Part shown: one piece after another, positions 47,041 through 57,658 of the stretch
Position numbering within the stretch: the stretch's first letter is position 1
Layout: each line of letters opens with the position of its first letter
Assembly (NCBI RefSeq): GCF_030295955.1
Contig: NZ_AP027363.1
Location: 2,891,046 to 2,955,045 of the forward strand
Origin: Thalassotalea agarivorans
GTDB taxonomy: Bacteria; Pseudomonadota; Gammaproteobacteria; Enterobacterales; Alteromonadaceae
Direction of reading: 5' to 3'
Length of the DNA: 64,000 bases
Program-made: the position numbers and the translations under genes
The notes under the pieces: generated by a model
What the model was told of the DNA's origin: nothing
Databases searched by the model: none
Seen by the model: the letters and a program-made list of their open reading frames with translations, nothing else

Positions 47041-49833
47041 ATGCTTCTGCATTTATTTAAATTGTCTTTTTCAGCGCTAGTATTCGTCCATCTTATTACC
47101 CCAGCTATTGCTGCTACGTATAACGTAACATCTACAAACTGTTTGGGGTCAGACTCAATAACCGAAGCCATATCATTGGCTAATGCCAACCCAGGTGAGG
47201 ATACAATAGAAATTTCGAGTGGAATTAGTATATCTGGCTGTGGCCCGTTAGACCCCAGAGCTCCTTTCTATCTTGTTATTACTGATTCGCTTATTATCAA
47301 TGGTAATTTTTCAACCATTCGTGGTTTTAACGATTGGTTAACGCCAAATGGCAACCTCAGCCCACTTTATCCCGATGATGAAAGCTGCCCTAGTCAAGCA
47401 GTCGGCTGGAAGTTTATAGGTGCTTCAAATGGCCTATTCCAGATCGGTGAATATCAAACAGATAATTCAGGGCTTGTCGTTAAAGTTAATGATCTTTTCG
47501 TTGAAAAAATGTCTATGCTGGCTGAAGTAGAAGATAATGCTTCTTTAGAGTTAACCCGTGTGTTCACTAATAAAATAACTAGCCTGCTTTCATCGTGTCA
47601 AGCACCGCTAATTTTTGCCAACCCTGGGGCAGATATCAGTATCGAAAGTTCACTATTTCAAAAGTCAAAATCATGGTCAACATTACCCCCAAGTGTAAAG
47701 GGCATGATAAAAAATTCCGGTTCCAGCCCACAAAGTAATTCAGAGCTACTAATTAAAAACTCTACATTTGACGCTAACTACCAAAAGGCCGCTATTGTTT
47801 GGAGAGGTGATGTCAATATTGTTTCTTCAAAACTCTATAATTCTGGTGGATTGTTCTTTTACGATGGTACCGCAAATCTTATCAATTCTATTGTTTTTCA
47901 GGATGGCAGATTAAATGGTCGTGATAGGGATTGGATTTTTGTTTGGGATGCAGACCTTAATGTTATTGCCTCTACACTTTCTTTTGGGCACACAAGTTGT
48001 GATAAAACCTTGTTTCCTACTACCTGCGTAAGCCCTAACTGGCCTAACTTTGATTTTGTTAATCGATCGCTAATTATGTCATTTTTATCAGGAAGTATTT
48101 CATTCAAAGAATCAGCAGTACAAGTTCGGTTACCAAGCTTCGGAGATGAGCAGCAACCGCTTATGCGGGCTTATGACGCAAGCACAATAACGGCAGATGC
48201 TAATACTTTTATACAACCAGTTCCCCTACAGGATGCAACTGCTCTGGAAACTTTAACCTCTCAACCTTCCCTCTTAACAGGCAGCCCTTCAATGCCTGTA
48301 CTAGCTAACGAGGTGGAGCTTTTACAAACTTACCCTCCTTCTGTCGTTACACCAATTATCAGTCAATCAAGCACGCCTGGTATATTAATCGACGCTATCG
48401 ATAATGCTGGTAGTGGGCAAATAAACGAGCTTTTGGATCATGAGGGTAACCCCATTACAACGGATGCTTTAGGTAACCCTCGAGTAGATAGTAACGACAG
48501 AAGAAATATTGGTGCCGTACAAACAACTTTATCCCCCCATCTTATTGTATCAGGTATAGATAATGGCTTGGTTCAATTAGCTTGGAGTAAACCTATTGAC
48601 CCTGTTGGAGGGGCGCTAACAAACTATGATGTTTGTTATGGCTCAGGAGCTAGCCCTGACCCTGTTGCATTAGGTACATCTTGCAGTGGCACGCTTCAAG
48701 TTATTGCCAATATGCCTGACACCCTGTCTGGTGATGTAAGTGGTCTAACGAACGGTACGAAGTATTGGTTCTTGGTGAGAGCGAACAGTGCAGGTGGTGC
48801 TTCTCCATGGAGTAATGTAGTTGAAGAAACGCCTTATGGCCCTATAGCTGCTCCCGTCATAACCGCAACACCCAAGTACAATCAAGTTGATTTGCAATGG
48901 GGACATATTGATGCTGGTGGAAAACAAGTTTCTCACTACATCGTAAAATGGCGAATACAAGGTACTGATAATTGGTTAGGGTTTAAGCAGGTTGAACTGC
49001 CTAACAATGGCATGATCAATGTTGGCACTACTATCAAAGCCAGTGTCACCAATACCGAACATACATTAGGCACTTATTACGAATATGCCGTTTTTGCTCA
49101 AACTACGGATGGTGACAATGGTGAACGCGGCTTTGCTACCGTTCCCACGACAGCCGAACTAGGTAAAGCAGAGACAGGCACCAAAAAAGGTGGTGGTAGC
49201 TTATCTTTTGTTTTACTGCTTGGCGCTATTCTTGTTTTTAGGGTTCGAAAGTTAACAACTCTGCTGTCTAAACCTTTATTGTTAGTTTCAACTTTAGCCT
49301 TGTCTACTTTTTCACAAGCAGAAGAAACGGGGTCAGATAAATACAAAGGCTTTACCGTCGATTTAGGTCTTGGTGTTTCTTATTTGTCGCCTGATCTAGA
49401 CGCTACTGACTGGGAACAGGATAAAAAAGCTCAACCTGCTTTTGGTTTCGGCATTGGTTATCAATTTGATGAAAATTGGTCTGTCGACATCAGTTACCAC
49501 TGGCTTAACCATGTAAAGCTTCAATCTGATAATCTTAACTACCCTGAGACAGAGCTTCATTACCACATGCTTAGCGGTAATGCGAAATACAGGTTAAATC
49601 AATTGTGGGGGAACAATTACGCACCGTTCGTTATGCTTGGTGTAAGCCATTTAGACGTAACTGTAAGCGGAAGTTCCTCTCTAATTGAAGAAGATAAAAA
49701 TACTCAAATTGATTACGGCATAGGAATCAATTTAAGTGATACTGATTTAGGTAAAGTAGACTTAAGCTGGAAAAAAGTTACTGGTGACGTTCAATTATTA
49801 GAGATTAGAGTTGTTGTAGATATTACAGACTGA
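47041..49833 (+). CDS. Secreted beta-helix/FnIII protein with internal GlyGly-CTERM and fused outer-membrane barrel
   Basis: The protein has 930 residues from the ATG at 47041, where a signal peptide begins (LFKLSFSALVFVHLITPAIA). Residues 25-490 are a parallel beta-helix-like region, as in choice-of-anchor proteins (DSITEAISLANANPGEDTIE). Two fibronectin type III domains follow (about 500-705). GGGSLSFVLLLGAILVFRVRK (about 717-737, motif GGGS, hydrophobic stretch, Arg cluster) is a GlyGly-CTERM sorting signal. A second signal-like stretch (LLLVSTLALSTFSQA) leads into a beta-barrel of about 165 residues (FGFGIGYQFDENWSVDISYH). No relation to transfer is seen, so it is cargo. Confidence 0.7.
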   Translation: MLLHLFKLSFSALVFVHLITPAIAATYNVTSTNCLGSDSITEAISLANANPGEDTIEISSGISISGCGPLDPRAPFYLVITDSLIINGNFSTIRGFNDWLTPNGNLSPLYPDDESCPSQAVGWKFIGASNGLFQIGEYQTDNSGLVVKVNDLFVEKMSMLAEVEDNASLELTRVFTNKITSLLSSCQAPLIFANPGADISIESSLFQKSKSWSTLPPSVKGMIKNSGSSPQSNSELLIKNSTFDANYQKAAIVWRGDVNIVSSKLYNSGGLFFYDGTANLINSIVFQDGRLNGRDRDWIFVWDADLNVIASTLSFGHTSCDKTLFPTTCVSPNWPNFDFVNRSLIMSFLSGSISFKESAVQVRLPSFGDEQQPLMRAYDASTITADANTFIQPVPLQDATALETLTSQPSLLTGSPSMPVLANEVELLQTYPPSVVTPIISQSSTPGILIDAIDNAGSGQINELLDHEGNPITTDALGNPRVDSNDRRNIGAVQTTLSPHLIVSGIDNGLVQLAWSKPIDPVGGALTNYDVCYGSGASPDPVALGTSCSGTLQVIANMPDTLSGDVSGLTNGTKYWFLVRANSAGGASPWSNVVEETPYGPIAAPVITATPKYNQVDLQWGHIDAGGKQVSHYIVKWRIQGTDNWLGFKQVELPNNGMINVGTTIKASVTNTEHTLGTYYEYAVFAQTTDGDNGERGFATVPTTAELGKAETGTKKGGGSLSFVLLLGAILVFRVRKLTTLLSKPLLLVSTLALSTFSQAEETGSDKYKGFTVDLGLGVSYLSPDLDATDWEQDKKAQPAFGFGIGYQFDENWSVDISYHWLNHVKLQSDNLNYPETELHYHMLSGNAKYRLNQLWGNNYAPFVMLGVSHLDVTVSGSSSLIEEDKNTQIDYGIGINLSDTDLGKVDLSWKKVTGDVQLLEIRVVVDITD

Positions 49834-50227
49834 TCATTTTAAAAGTAAATAATCTTTCTGCTTGGCTTTTTGGCGCGGCCGTTTTCCTAGAATAGGTCAA
49901 CTCGAAAGACTTAAGCCCAAAGGTAGCTTCAGCCTCATTTCTGACATGTATTGAATGTCTGCTTTTCTGGAATATGTTAAATTACGAACTTGAAATCCAA
50001 TGACCGCTATAGCCTCACAGCAGACTAACACCTTAAAAATATGAATGGCCACTTTCAGGTGCGGTCTATCCTCTGTCATTCTGAGTAAAACGAAGAATCT
50101 CGTTTTTGAGTATTAGGATCGAGATCCTTCACTGCGTTCAGGATGACAAATAGAGGAGGCAGTTAAAGCCTCTAGGCAGTATATCGACAATGCAGCTTTG
50201 AGTGACCGCTTTGTGAGCCTTTTACAT
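49834..50227. other. Non-coding region between cargo gene and integrase, with MITE-like repeat
   Basis: No gene is seen in 394 bp. It contains the imperfect palindrome at 50074-50148. Short TGACCGCT-like words recur at 49999 and 50200, and a related one (TGCGGTCA) lies after the AlpA-like gene at 46823, so the cargo gene may have entered as a block. Confidence 0.35.
50074..50148. repeat. MITE-like imperfect palindrome of about 75 bp
   Basis: The ends TGTCATTCTGAG and CTGAACGCAG-type right arm (…TTCAGGATGACA) are inverted, with inner CGAAGAATCTCG / CGAGATCCTTC arms. This resembles the GTCATTCTGAGCGAAGCGAAGAATCT repeat widespread in bacterial genomes (family knowledge). It encodes nothing. Confidence 0.65.
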
Positions 50228-51427
50228 CTAATATTTTTCTTTTATCTCGTCCAAGTAATCAGCCCAATACTGCATCAATTTCTTTCTTTCAGACAAGTAG
50301 ATAGACCGGTTATATGCTCGCGAAGTTGCCGTGCCAATCAAGTGAGCCAACTGCACCTCAATAACATCATGTTCCCACCCCTTTTCATGCAAAATCGTGG
50401 ATGCTGAAGCTCTAAATCCATGTGTGGACATTACATCTGCGGTATAACCTAAAACTCTTAAACGGTTCGTCATTACATTTTTACTGATTGGTCTGCTGCT
50501 ATTCCTTTCACTTGGAAAAACATACTGCGAATAGCCAGTAGCCAGCTTTATCTCCTGGAGTTGCTTCACCACTTGATCAGCCATCGGCACCAGATGTTCA
50601 CGCTGTTTTTTCATTTCCTCTTCAGGAATACGAATCAGCCTGTCTTCAAAATCAATATAATCCCATTTCAAATTCCTTATTTCCGTAGGTCTGAGAAACA
50701 CGCGAGGGATTAATTTCAGCGCCTCACTGGTGCAATAGCTGCCAGAAGTATTGCTATCAATATCAGAGATCAGCTTCCCTAGCTCCTTCGGATTAACAAT
50801 CGCAGCCAAATGCTGCACTTTTGGTGCTGGCTTTAGAATATCTCTTAAAGGAAGTCCTTGAGCTGGATTGACCCTCGTCAGTCGGTGAGCCAACGCATAA
50901 CCAAAAATTCTATTGATAATCGACAGTACAACCGGCGCTTTTTTCCTTGCACCTGTTGCCTCAATAGACAGCATCAAATCTGTTATGTGTCCTGCATCAA
51001 TTTCATCAATAGGAAGATCGGAAATATCTTTCATATCATTTTGAATCCAGCGCCGCACTCGCCCTGCATGATCGACTGACCAAGCACCTTTTTGCTGCTC
51101 CCACCATTTCATTGCAACAATGCCAAAGGCTTGATCACCCGGATTGCTCGACCTTTTTCTTTCTCTTCGCTCTTCCATTGGGTTGATAGCCTGAATAAGC
51201 GATATACGGGCTTCTTCCGCCATTTTTCGGGCGTCACTCAACGAAATAGTGGGGTACCGACCCAGCGCCATCTCTTGGTGCTTGCCAGCATACTTGTAGC
51301 GGAAGCGCCAGAACTTCGAGCCATTACTTTTTACTAATATAAACAAGCCCTTACCATCAGATTTTTTAATCTGCTTCTTGCCTGGAGGGCATGACATGCT
51401 CTTGATTTCTTGCGCTGTTAACATCAC
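50228..51427 (-). CDS. P4-type tyrosine recombinase (integrase)
   Basis: The 399-residue integrase has the N-terminal DUF4102 arm-binding domain (KKSDGKGLFILVKSNGSKFW, MALGRYPTISLSDARK), a SAM-like core-binding domain and the catalytic domain with Arg in LRPTEIRNLKW, HGFR and the nucleophile Tyr in AYNRSIYL. Such integrases insert into the 3' ends of tRNA or, less often, protein genes. It is at the right end, transcribed inward, with arm-type repeats just upstream of its start. Confidence 0.93.
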   Translation of the reverse strand: MMLTAQEIKSMSCPPGKKQIKKSDGKGLFILVKSNGSKFWRFRYKYAGKHQEMALGRYPTISLSDARKMAEEARISLIQAINPMEERRERKRSSNPGDQAFGIVAMKWWEQQKGAWSVDHAGRVRRWIQNDMKDISDLPIDEIDAGHITDLMLSIEATGARKKAPVVLSIINRIFGYALAHRLTRVNPAQGLPLRDILKPAPKVQHLAAIVNPKELGKLISDIDSNTSGSYCTSEALKLIPRVFLRPTEIRNLKWDYIDFEDRLIRIPEEEMKKQREHLVPMADQVVKQLQEIKLATGYSQYVFPSERNSSRPISKNVMTNRLRVLGYTADVMSTHGFRASASTILHEKGWEHDVIEVQLAHLIGTATSRAYNRSIYLSERKKLMQYWADYLDEIKEKY

Positions 51428-51440
51428 TTCTCCCTCTAAA

Positions 51441-51523
51441 GTGGGGTACCATTGGGGTATCAGGTGGGGTACCAGTCTATGAAATATAGCAATAAATGAC
51501 CACTAAATTTTGCGATACCCCAC
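51441..51523. repeat. Integrase arm-type repeats, right end
   Basis: GTGGGGTAC occurs at 51441-51449 and 51464-51472, TTGGGGTATC lies between them, and GATACCCCAC in the opposite direction at 51514-51523. They match the left-end repeats at 35489-35510 and lie between the integrase start and the proposed attR core in groEL. Confidence 0.7.
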
Positions 51524-51587
51524 CTTCAACTCACCAGCACCTTAAACTCACTGAAGAAAAATGAAACAAACTGAACAGCTGAAAAAT

Positions 51588-51623
51588 AAAAAAGCCCTGT
51601 AAATCAACGATTTACAGGGCTTT
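51588..51623 (-). terminator. Terminator currently following groEL
   Basis: AAAGCCCTGTAAATC / GATTTACAGGGCTTT form a 15-bp perfect stem with A-rich and T-rich flanks 40 bp after the groEL stop. If the attR core is at 51686-51697, this terminator came with the element. Confidence 0.9.
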
Positions 51624-51661
51624 GAAACGCGATAAACGCGGATGAATAATCTACATCAAGA

Positions 51662-53323
<1,662 letters not shown>

Positions 53324-53379
53324 CTATCTATTTTTTCTAACAAAAGCCGGCGCTTTTGATTGGATAATTATGTTAAGTC

Positions 53380-53670
53380 TTATTCGACGATCGCTAGGAT
53401 GTCTGCTTCGCTTAGGATAAGTACTTCTTCGCCGTCAATTTTTTCAGTTTTAACGCCGTAACCTTCGTTAAAGATAACTTGATCACCAACTTTTACGTCT
53501 AATGCACGGACATCACCATTTTCTAAAATACGGCCATTGCCAACAGCAATTACTTCACCGCGCGTTGACTTTTCTGCAGCACTACCTGTTAAAACAATAC
53601 CGCCAGCTGATTTAGATTCTACTTCTTTACGCTTGATGATAACGCGATCATGTAAAGGACGAATGCTCAT
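53380..53670 (-). CDS. groES: Co-chaperonin GroES (10 kDa)
   Basis: The 96-residue protein caps the GroEL ring. [20 protein letters not shown], the mobile loop [18 protein letters not shown] and the C-terminal ADILAIVE are typical. It is the first gene of groES-groEL and has a heat-shock-type promoter upstream. Confidence 0.98.
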   Translation of the reverse strand: MSIRPLHDRVIIKRKEVESKSAGGIVLTGSAAEKSTRGEVIAVGNGRILENGDVRALDVKVGDQVIFNEGYGVKTEKIDGEEVLILSEADILAIVE

Positions 53671-53727
53671 TTGTATCTCCTGAGTCTTAAATTTTGTGTG
53701 GTTAACAATCTATGTATGCTTGCTTTT

Positions 53728-53752
53728 ATGGGGTTAAATTTAGTCGACTCAA
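53728..53752 (-). promoter_or_regulatory. Sigma32-like promoter of groES-groEL
   Basis: On the minus strand TTGAGT (53747-53752) is followed after 13 bp by CCCCAT (53728-53733). This fits the heat-shock consensus CTTGAAA / CCCCATNT. No CIRCE element is seen. Confidence 0.65.
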
Positions 53753-53770
53753 CCCCAAATACTATTTTTT

Positions 53771-54238
53771 TTACTCTTTTCTTTCGAACTCACCATCTAT
53801 GGTGCGATCTTGCTTTGATTTTTCTTGCGTCGTGTAGACGTTATGGCTTTCAAATTGGGTAAAACCATTGCGTTGCATTTGCGCAACAAATACGTGCTTT
53901 TTAACGCCATTGATCAAGTTTTTTCGAACCTGCGGAATTAATAAAGACAAGCCAAAGATATCAGTAACAAAACCAGGCGTTACCAGTAACACGCCGGCAA
54001 CAAGCAAAAGCATACCTGCAACGATATCGTCTGAAGGCATTTCGCCTTGTGCCATTTTAAGTTGCACTTTTTGCATAGTAGCAATGCCTTGTGCTCTTAC
54101 ATTTTTAGCGCCAAGCCATGCCGTTAAAATAACGATTGCGACCGTTGGCCAGACGCCCAATATCGATCCCACTTGGATGATCACGGCTATCTCGATAATC
54201 GGGATAACGATAAAAAGTAAAAACAAAATCTGAAACAT
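53771..54238 (-). CDS. fxsA: FxsA family membrane protein
   Basis: The 155-residue inner-membrane protein has an N-terminal pair of helices (ILFLLFIVIPIIEIAVII, VWPTVAIVILTAWLGA) and the conserved GMLLLVAGVLLVTPGFVTD. FxsA overproduction in E. coli relieves exclusion of phage T7 by F plasmid PifA. It is upstream of groES on the same strand, as is common. Confidence 0.9.
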   Translation of the reverse strand: MFQILFLLFIVIPIIEIAVIIQVGSILGVWPTVAIVILTAWLGAKNVRAQGIATMQKVQLKMAQGEMPSDDIVAGMLLLVAGVLLVTPGFVTDIFGLSLLIPQVRKNLINGVKKHVFVAQMQRNGFTQFESHNVYTTQEKSKQDRTIDGEFERKE

Positions 54239-54324
54239 ATCATGCCTTTTTCATTTATGATGAAACTAATATGAGGGAAGTTAGGTCAATTTCAAGTAAT
54301 CTAGCAGCAATTAATGAGATAAAC

Positions 54325-54636
54325 ATGTATCAAATTGTTTTAACCACGTGCCCTGACAAGGAAACAGGGCTCGCAATGGCGCGTACTTTAGTTGAAGAAA
54401 AACTCGCCGCATGTATCAACATTATCGACAACATCACGTCGATTTACCAATGGCAAGGTGAAATGCAACAAGGTACAGAGGTACAACTGGTGATCAAAAC
54501 CTTAGCTAACAACTTTGACGCCGTGCGTGATAGAATAAACCAATTACACAGCTATGAAATAGCCGAGATTCTCGCCGTTGATATTCAAAAAGGCGATAAA
54601 CATTACCTACAGTGGGTTTCAGAGAGTTTGGCTTAA
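54325..54636 (+). CDS. cutA: Divalent-cation tolerance protein CutA
   Basis: The 103-residue trimeric ferredoxin-like protein has TTCPDKETGLAMARTLVEE, LAACINII and the C-terminal GDKHYLQWV. The ATG at 54325 matches the family start; the ORF upstream end at 54271 does not. The dsbD start follows 2 bp after its stop, as in many gammaproteobacteria. Confidence 0.93.
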   Translation: MYQIVLTTCPDKETGLAMARTLVEEKLAACINIIDNITSIYQWQGEMQQGTEVQLVIKTLANNFDAVRDRINQLHSYEIAEILAVDIQKGDKHYLQWVSESLA

Positions 54637-54637
54637 G

Positions 54638-56437
54638 ATGATGAAAAAATTACTAACTATTTGCTTACTGTTTGTTGCGATAACAGTAGGCGCGACACAA
54701 CAGTCCCCATTTGATACTTCCGATCAATCGCTATTTTCTAACCAAAGCGACTTTTTGCCGGTAGACAAAGCATTCCTATTCGACTTTTATCAAAATAAGA
54801 ATACGCTAGAAATCAGTTTCAATATTGCACCAGGCTACTATTTATATCGCCATAAAACGCAGTTTAGTGCCACCAATGCTACGCTAGTTGAACCACAACT
54901 TCCTGTTGGTATTGAACATGAAGATGAATACTTTGGGGTACAGCAAATTTATCGCCAGTCGCTAGATTTAACGTTGAACTTCGACGAAATTGGCGAGAAT
55001 GCAACCATCGCTATTAAGTATCAAGGCTGCGCTGATAAAGGCTTGTGCTACCCTCCTGAAGTGATCAACTTGGACTTAACCGCTGTTGCAAGTGCAGCAA
55101 GTAGTAGCGATGTTCTAGGTGCACTTTCTCAACAAAGCGGTGACTCAAGCAGCAATAATATCAGTGAACAAGGCAAACTGGCTCAAGCGCTAGCAAGCGG
55201 CAGTTTATGGATTATTGTTACCGGCTTTTTCATCGGCGGTATCGTTTTAGCCTTTACGCCATGTGTCTATCCGATGTACCCAATCTTAACCGGTATAATC
55301 GTTGGCCAAGGTGACAAACTAAGCAATAAGCAGGCCTTTAGATTGTCGTTCGTTTATGTACAAGGCATGGCAATTACTTACACCTTATTAGGGGTCGTTG
55401 TTGCGTTAGCAGGCGCACAATTTCAAGCCATGTTCCAGCACCCAATTGTATTAGGTGTTCTAAGTGTACTCTTCATTGTATTAGCCTTATCTATGTTTGG
55501 TGTGATTACCTTATCTATGCCTGCATCATGGCAAACCAAACTGAACAACTTAAGTAATAAGCAAAAAGGTGGCTCATACTGGGGCGTATTTGTGATGGGC
55601 GTTATTTCAGGTCTTGTCGCATCGCCTTGCACTACTGCGCCGCTTACTGGTGCACTGTTGTATATCTCGAACACTGGCGATGTCGTTATTGGTGCTGCAG
55701 CGCTTTACGCGTTAAGCCTTGGCATGGGATTACCACTTCTGGCACTTGGTAGCTCGGGTGGCAAGTTACTACCTAAAGCAGGTGCTTGGATGGATGTTAT
55801 TAAGAATGCCTTTGGCTTCTTGTTATTAGCGGTACCGATCTTCCTACTTGAGCGCTTTATTCCTGCTGCGTGGACTACGGTGTTGTGGTCTATCCTTGGG
55901 TTAAGTGCTGCAACGTACTTGTATGTTGTTAATCAAAATACAGTAAAAGGCTTTTTCTACGGTGTGCGCAGCTTGGTGGTATTTGTATTGCTATTCTTTT
56001 CCGCAATGCAATTGTACCAGCAAGTCTTTCCACAGCCAGTGGTTGCGCATCAGCAAGCTGACATCAAACACTTTGTCTATGCCAAAAACAGCGCGGAGCT
56101 AGATGCGCTAGTCGCGCAAGCAAACGCCAATGGTCAAACTGTAATGGTAGATTTGTATGCTGACTGGTGTGTTGCCTGTAAGGAATTTGAAGAACTTACC
56201 TTCCCAACACCTCAGGTGCAAGATGCGCTGAGTAATACGCTGCTAGTACAAATCGACTTAACCGATACCGGTACTCCCCAAGCACGTGAGCTAATGAGTC
56301 AGTATCAAATTTTTGGTTTACCTTCTATTTTGTTCTTTGACTTAAACGGTCAAGAATTAAAGAACAATCGGGTAACAGGGTTTATGGCGGCAGATCCTTT
56401 TGCAGCCCATATCAACCAAATATTTGCACAAAATTAA
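54638..56437 (+). CDS. dsbD: Thiol:disulfide interchange protein DsbD
   Basis: This protein has about 600 residues. It moves electrons from cytoplasmic thioredoxin to periplasmic DsbC and cytochrome c maturation. A signal peptide precedes the alpha domain with its Cys pair (GCADKGLCYPP). The eight-helix beta domain holds cysteines in FTPCVYPMYP and ASPCTTAPLTG. The C-terminal thioredoxin-like gamma domain has ADWCVACKEFE. The start at 54638 abuts cutA. Confidence 0.96.
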   Translation: MMKKLLTICLLFVAITVGATQQSPFDTSDQSLFSNQSDFLPVDKAFLFDFYQNKNTLEISFNIAPGYYLYRHKTQFSATNATLVEPQLPVGIEHEDEYFGVQQIYRQSLDLTLNFDEIGENATIAIKYQGCADKGLCYPPEVINLDLTAVASAASSSDVLGALSQQSGDSSSNNISEQGKLAQALASGSLWIIVTGFFIGGIVLAFTPCVYPMYPILTGIIVGQGDKLSNKQAFRLSFVYVQGMAITYTLLGVVVALAGAQFQAMFQHPIVLGVLSVLFIVLALSMFGVITLSMPASWQTKLNNLSNKQKGGSYWGVFVMGVISGLVASPCTTAPLTGALLYISNTGDVVIGAAALYALSLGMGLPLLALGSSGGKLLPKAGAWMDVIKNAFGFLLLAVPIFLLERFIPAAWTTVLWSILGLSAATYLYVVNQNTVKGFFYGVRSLVVFVLLFFSAMQLYQQVFPQPVVAHQQADIKHFVYAKNSAELDALVAQANANGQTVMVDLYADWCVACKEFEELTFPTPQVQDALSNTLLVQIDLTDTGTPQARELMSQYQIFGLPSILFFDLNGQELKNNRVTGFMAADPFAAHINQIFAQN

Positions 56438-56474
56438 CTCGGTTAACATCGTTTTACTACCCTTCCTTTCGTAG

Positions 56475-56512
56475 AAAGTCGCTTGCAAACGCTTGTTGTA
56501 AGCGACTTTTTT
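56475..56512. terminator. Rho-independent terminator of cutA-dsbD
   Basis: AAAGTCGCTTGCAA / TTGTAAGCGACTTTT form a stem with one unpaired position and a T run. It lies about 40 bp past dsbD. Confidence 0.85.
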
Positions 56513-56682
56513 ATAACCCTCTCAAGAGATAAGACCAGTATTTTGCTGTGATTTTCTGCGAAAAGCCTATAATAATCGTCAAATTTCGAAAAAGTGTGTT
56601 TTTTTGTTATTTGCTAGTTGCAAGCAAGTCAAAATATGCAAAGATAACAACATAGCCACTTTTACAGGTATTATTACAGCAA

Positions 56683-57129
56683 ATGTCGACAAAATTTGAA
56701 ATTTTAGTGTTAAATGGCCCAAACCTAAACATGCTAGGTAAAAGAGAGCCGAACGTCTATGGCAGCAAAACACTTGCTGACATAGAGCAAGCACTTGCAG
56801 CACAGGCTAAAGACCTCGCTGTTAACATTTCGTTTGTACAATCAAACGCTGAACATGAGTTGATCGATGCAATTCATCAAAGTTTTGAAAAAGTCGACTT
56901 TATCTTGATTAATCCTGCCGCATTTACCCATACAAGTGTTGCGCTAAGAGACGCGTTACTTGCCGTGAGCATCCCGTTTATTGAAGTACATTTGTCAAAT
57001 GTGCATCAGCGTGAAGCGTTCAGACATCATTCATATTTGTCTGATGTTGCAGACGCGGTAATTTGTGGTTTAGGAAGCGATGGATATCACTATGCATTGG
57101 ACGCTGCTGTTAAAAGATTAAACGGTTAA
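56683..57129 (+). CDS. aroQ: Type II 3-dehydroquinate dehydratase
   Basis: The 148-residue enzyme makes 3-dehydroshikimate in the shikimate pathway. The N-terminal [20 protein letters not shown] contains the catalytic Arg and Tyr. [17 protein letters not shown] and [17 protein letters not shown] complete the active site. It precedes accB-accC, a conserved order in gammaproteobacteria. Confidence 0.96.
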   Translation: MSTKFEILVLNGPNLNMLGKREPNVYGSKTLADIEQALAAQAKDLAVNISFVQSNAEHELIDAIHQSFEKVDFILINPAAFTHTSVALRDALLAVSIPFIEVHLSNVHQREAFRHHSYLSDVADAVICGLGSDGYHYALDAAVKRLNG

Positions 57130-57173
57130 TAAGGCATTAACCTCAGAACAAACAAAACTGAAAAGGTGTTTAA

Positions 57174-57635
57174 ATGGATATTCGTAAAATTAAAAAATTG
57201 ATTGAGTTAGTAGAAGATTCTGGCATCAATGAATTAGAAATTTCTGAAGGTGAAGAGTCGGTACGCATTAGCAGAGGTGGCTCTGTTGTTGCTGCACCAG
57301 CGCAAACTGTTGTACAAGCGGCTCCAGTAGCAGCGCCAGCAGCTGCACCAGCTCCTGCAGCAGCACCAGCGGCAGCAGAGAGTGCGAGCGATGACCTATC
57401 TGGTCATGTTGTTCGTTCACCAATGGTTGGTACATTCTACGCTTCTCCATCTCCAGACGCAGCGTCATTCGTAGAAGTAGGTCAGCAAGTTAACGTTGGC
57501 GACACACTATGTATCGTTGAAGCAATGAAAATGATGAACCAAATTGAAGCGGACAAAGCAGGTACTGTTAAAAAGATTCTTGCTAAAAACGAAGACGCTA
57601 TCGAATTCGATCAACCGCTATTCATCATTGAATAA
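57174..57635 (+). CDS. accB: Biotin carboxyl carrier protein of acetyl-CoA carboxylase
   Basis: The 153-residue protein has an N-terminal [20 protein letters not shown] segment, an Ala-Pro-rich flexible linker (about residues 40-75) and a biotinyl domain with the biotin lysine in [12 protein letters not shown]. It carries CO2 between AccC and the carboxyltransferase in the first step of fatty-acid synthesis. accC follows after 23 bp. Confidence 0.97.
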   Translation: MDIRKIKKLIELVEDSGINELEISEGEESVRISRGGSVVAAPAQTVVQAAPVAAPAAAPAPAAAPAAAESASDDLSGHVVRSPMVGTFYASPSPDAASFVEVGQQVNVGDTLCIVEAMKMMNQIEADKAGTVKKILAKNEDAIEFDQPLFIIE

Positions 57636-57658
57636 GCCCACACTGAAAGGGTCATTCT

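Noticed and set aside
35440-51660. A suppressor tRNA (anticodon UCA) inside the element
   Set aside because: I read the non-coding gaps of the element on both strands for TTCRANY T-loops with paired stems and UCA anticodon loops and saw none; the GGGGTTGAAAACCCC hairpin near 36620 is not part of a cloverleaf. A covariance search would be needed to exclude it fully.
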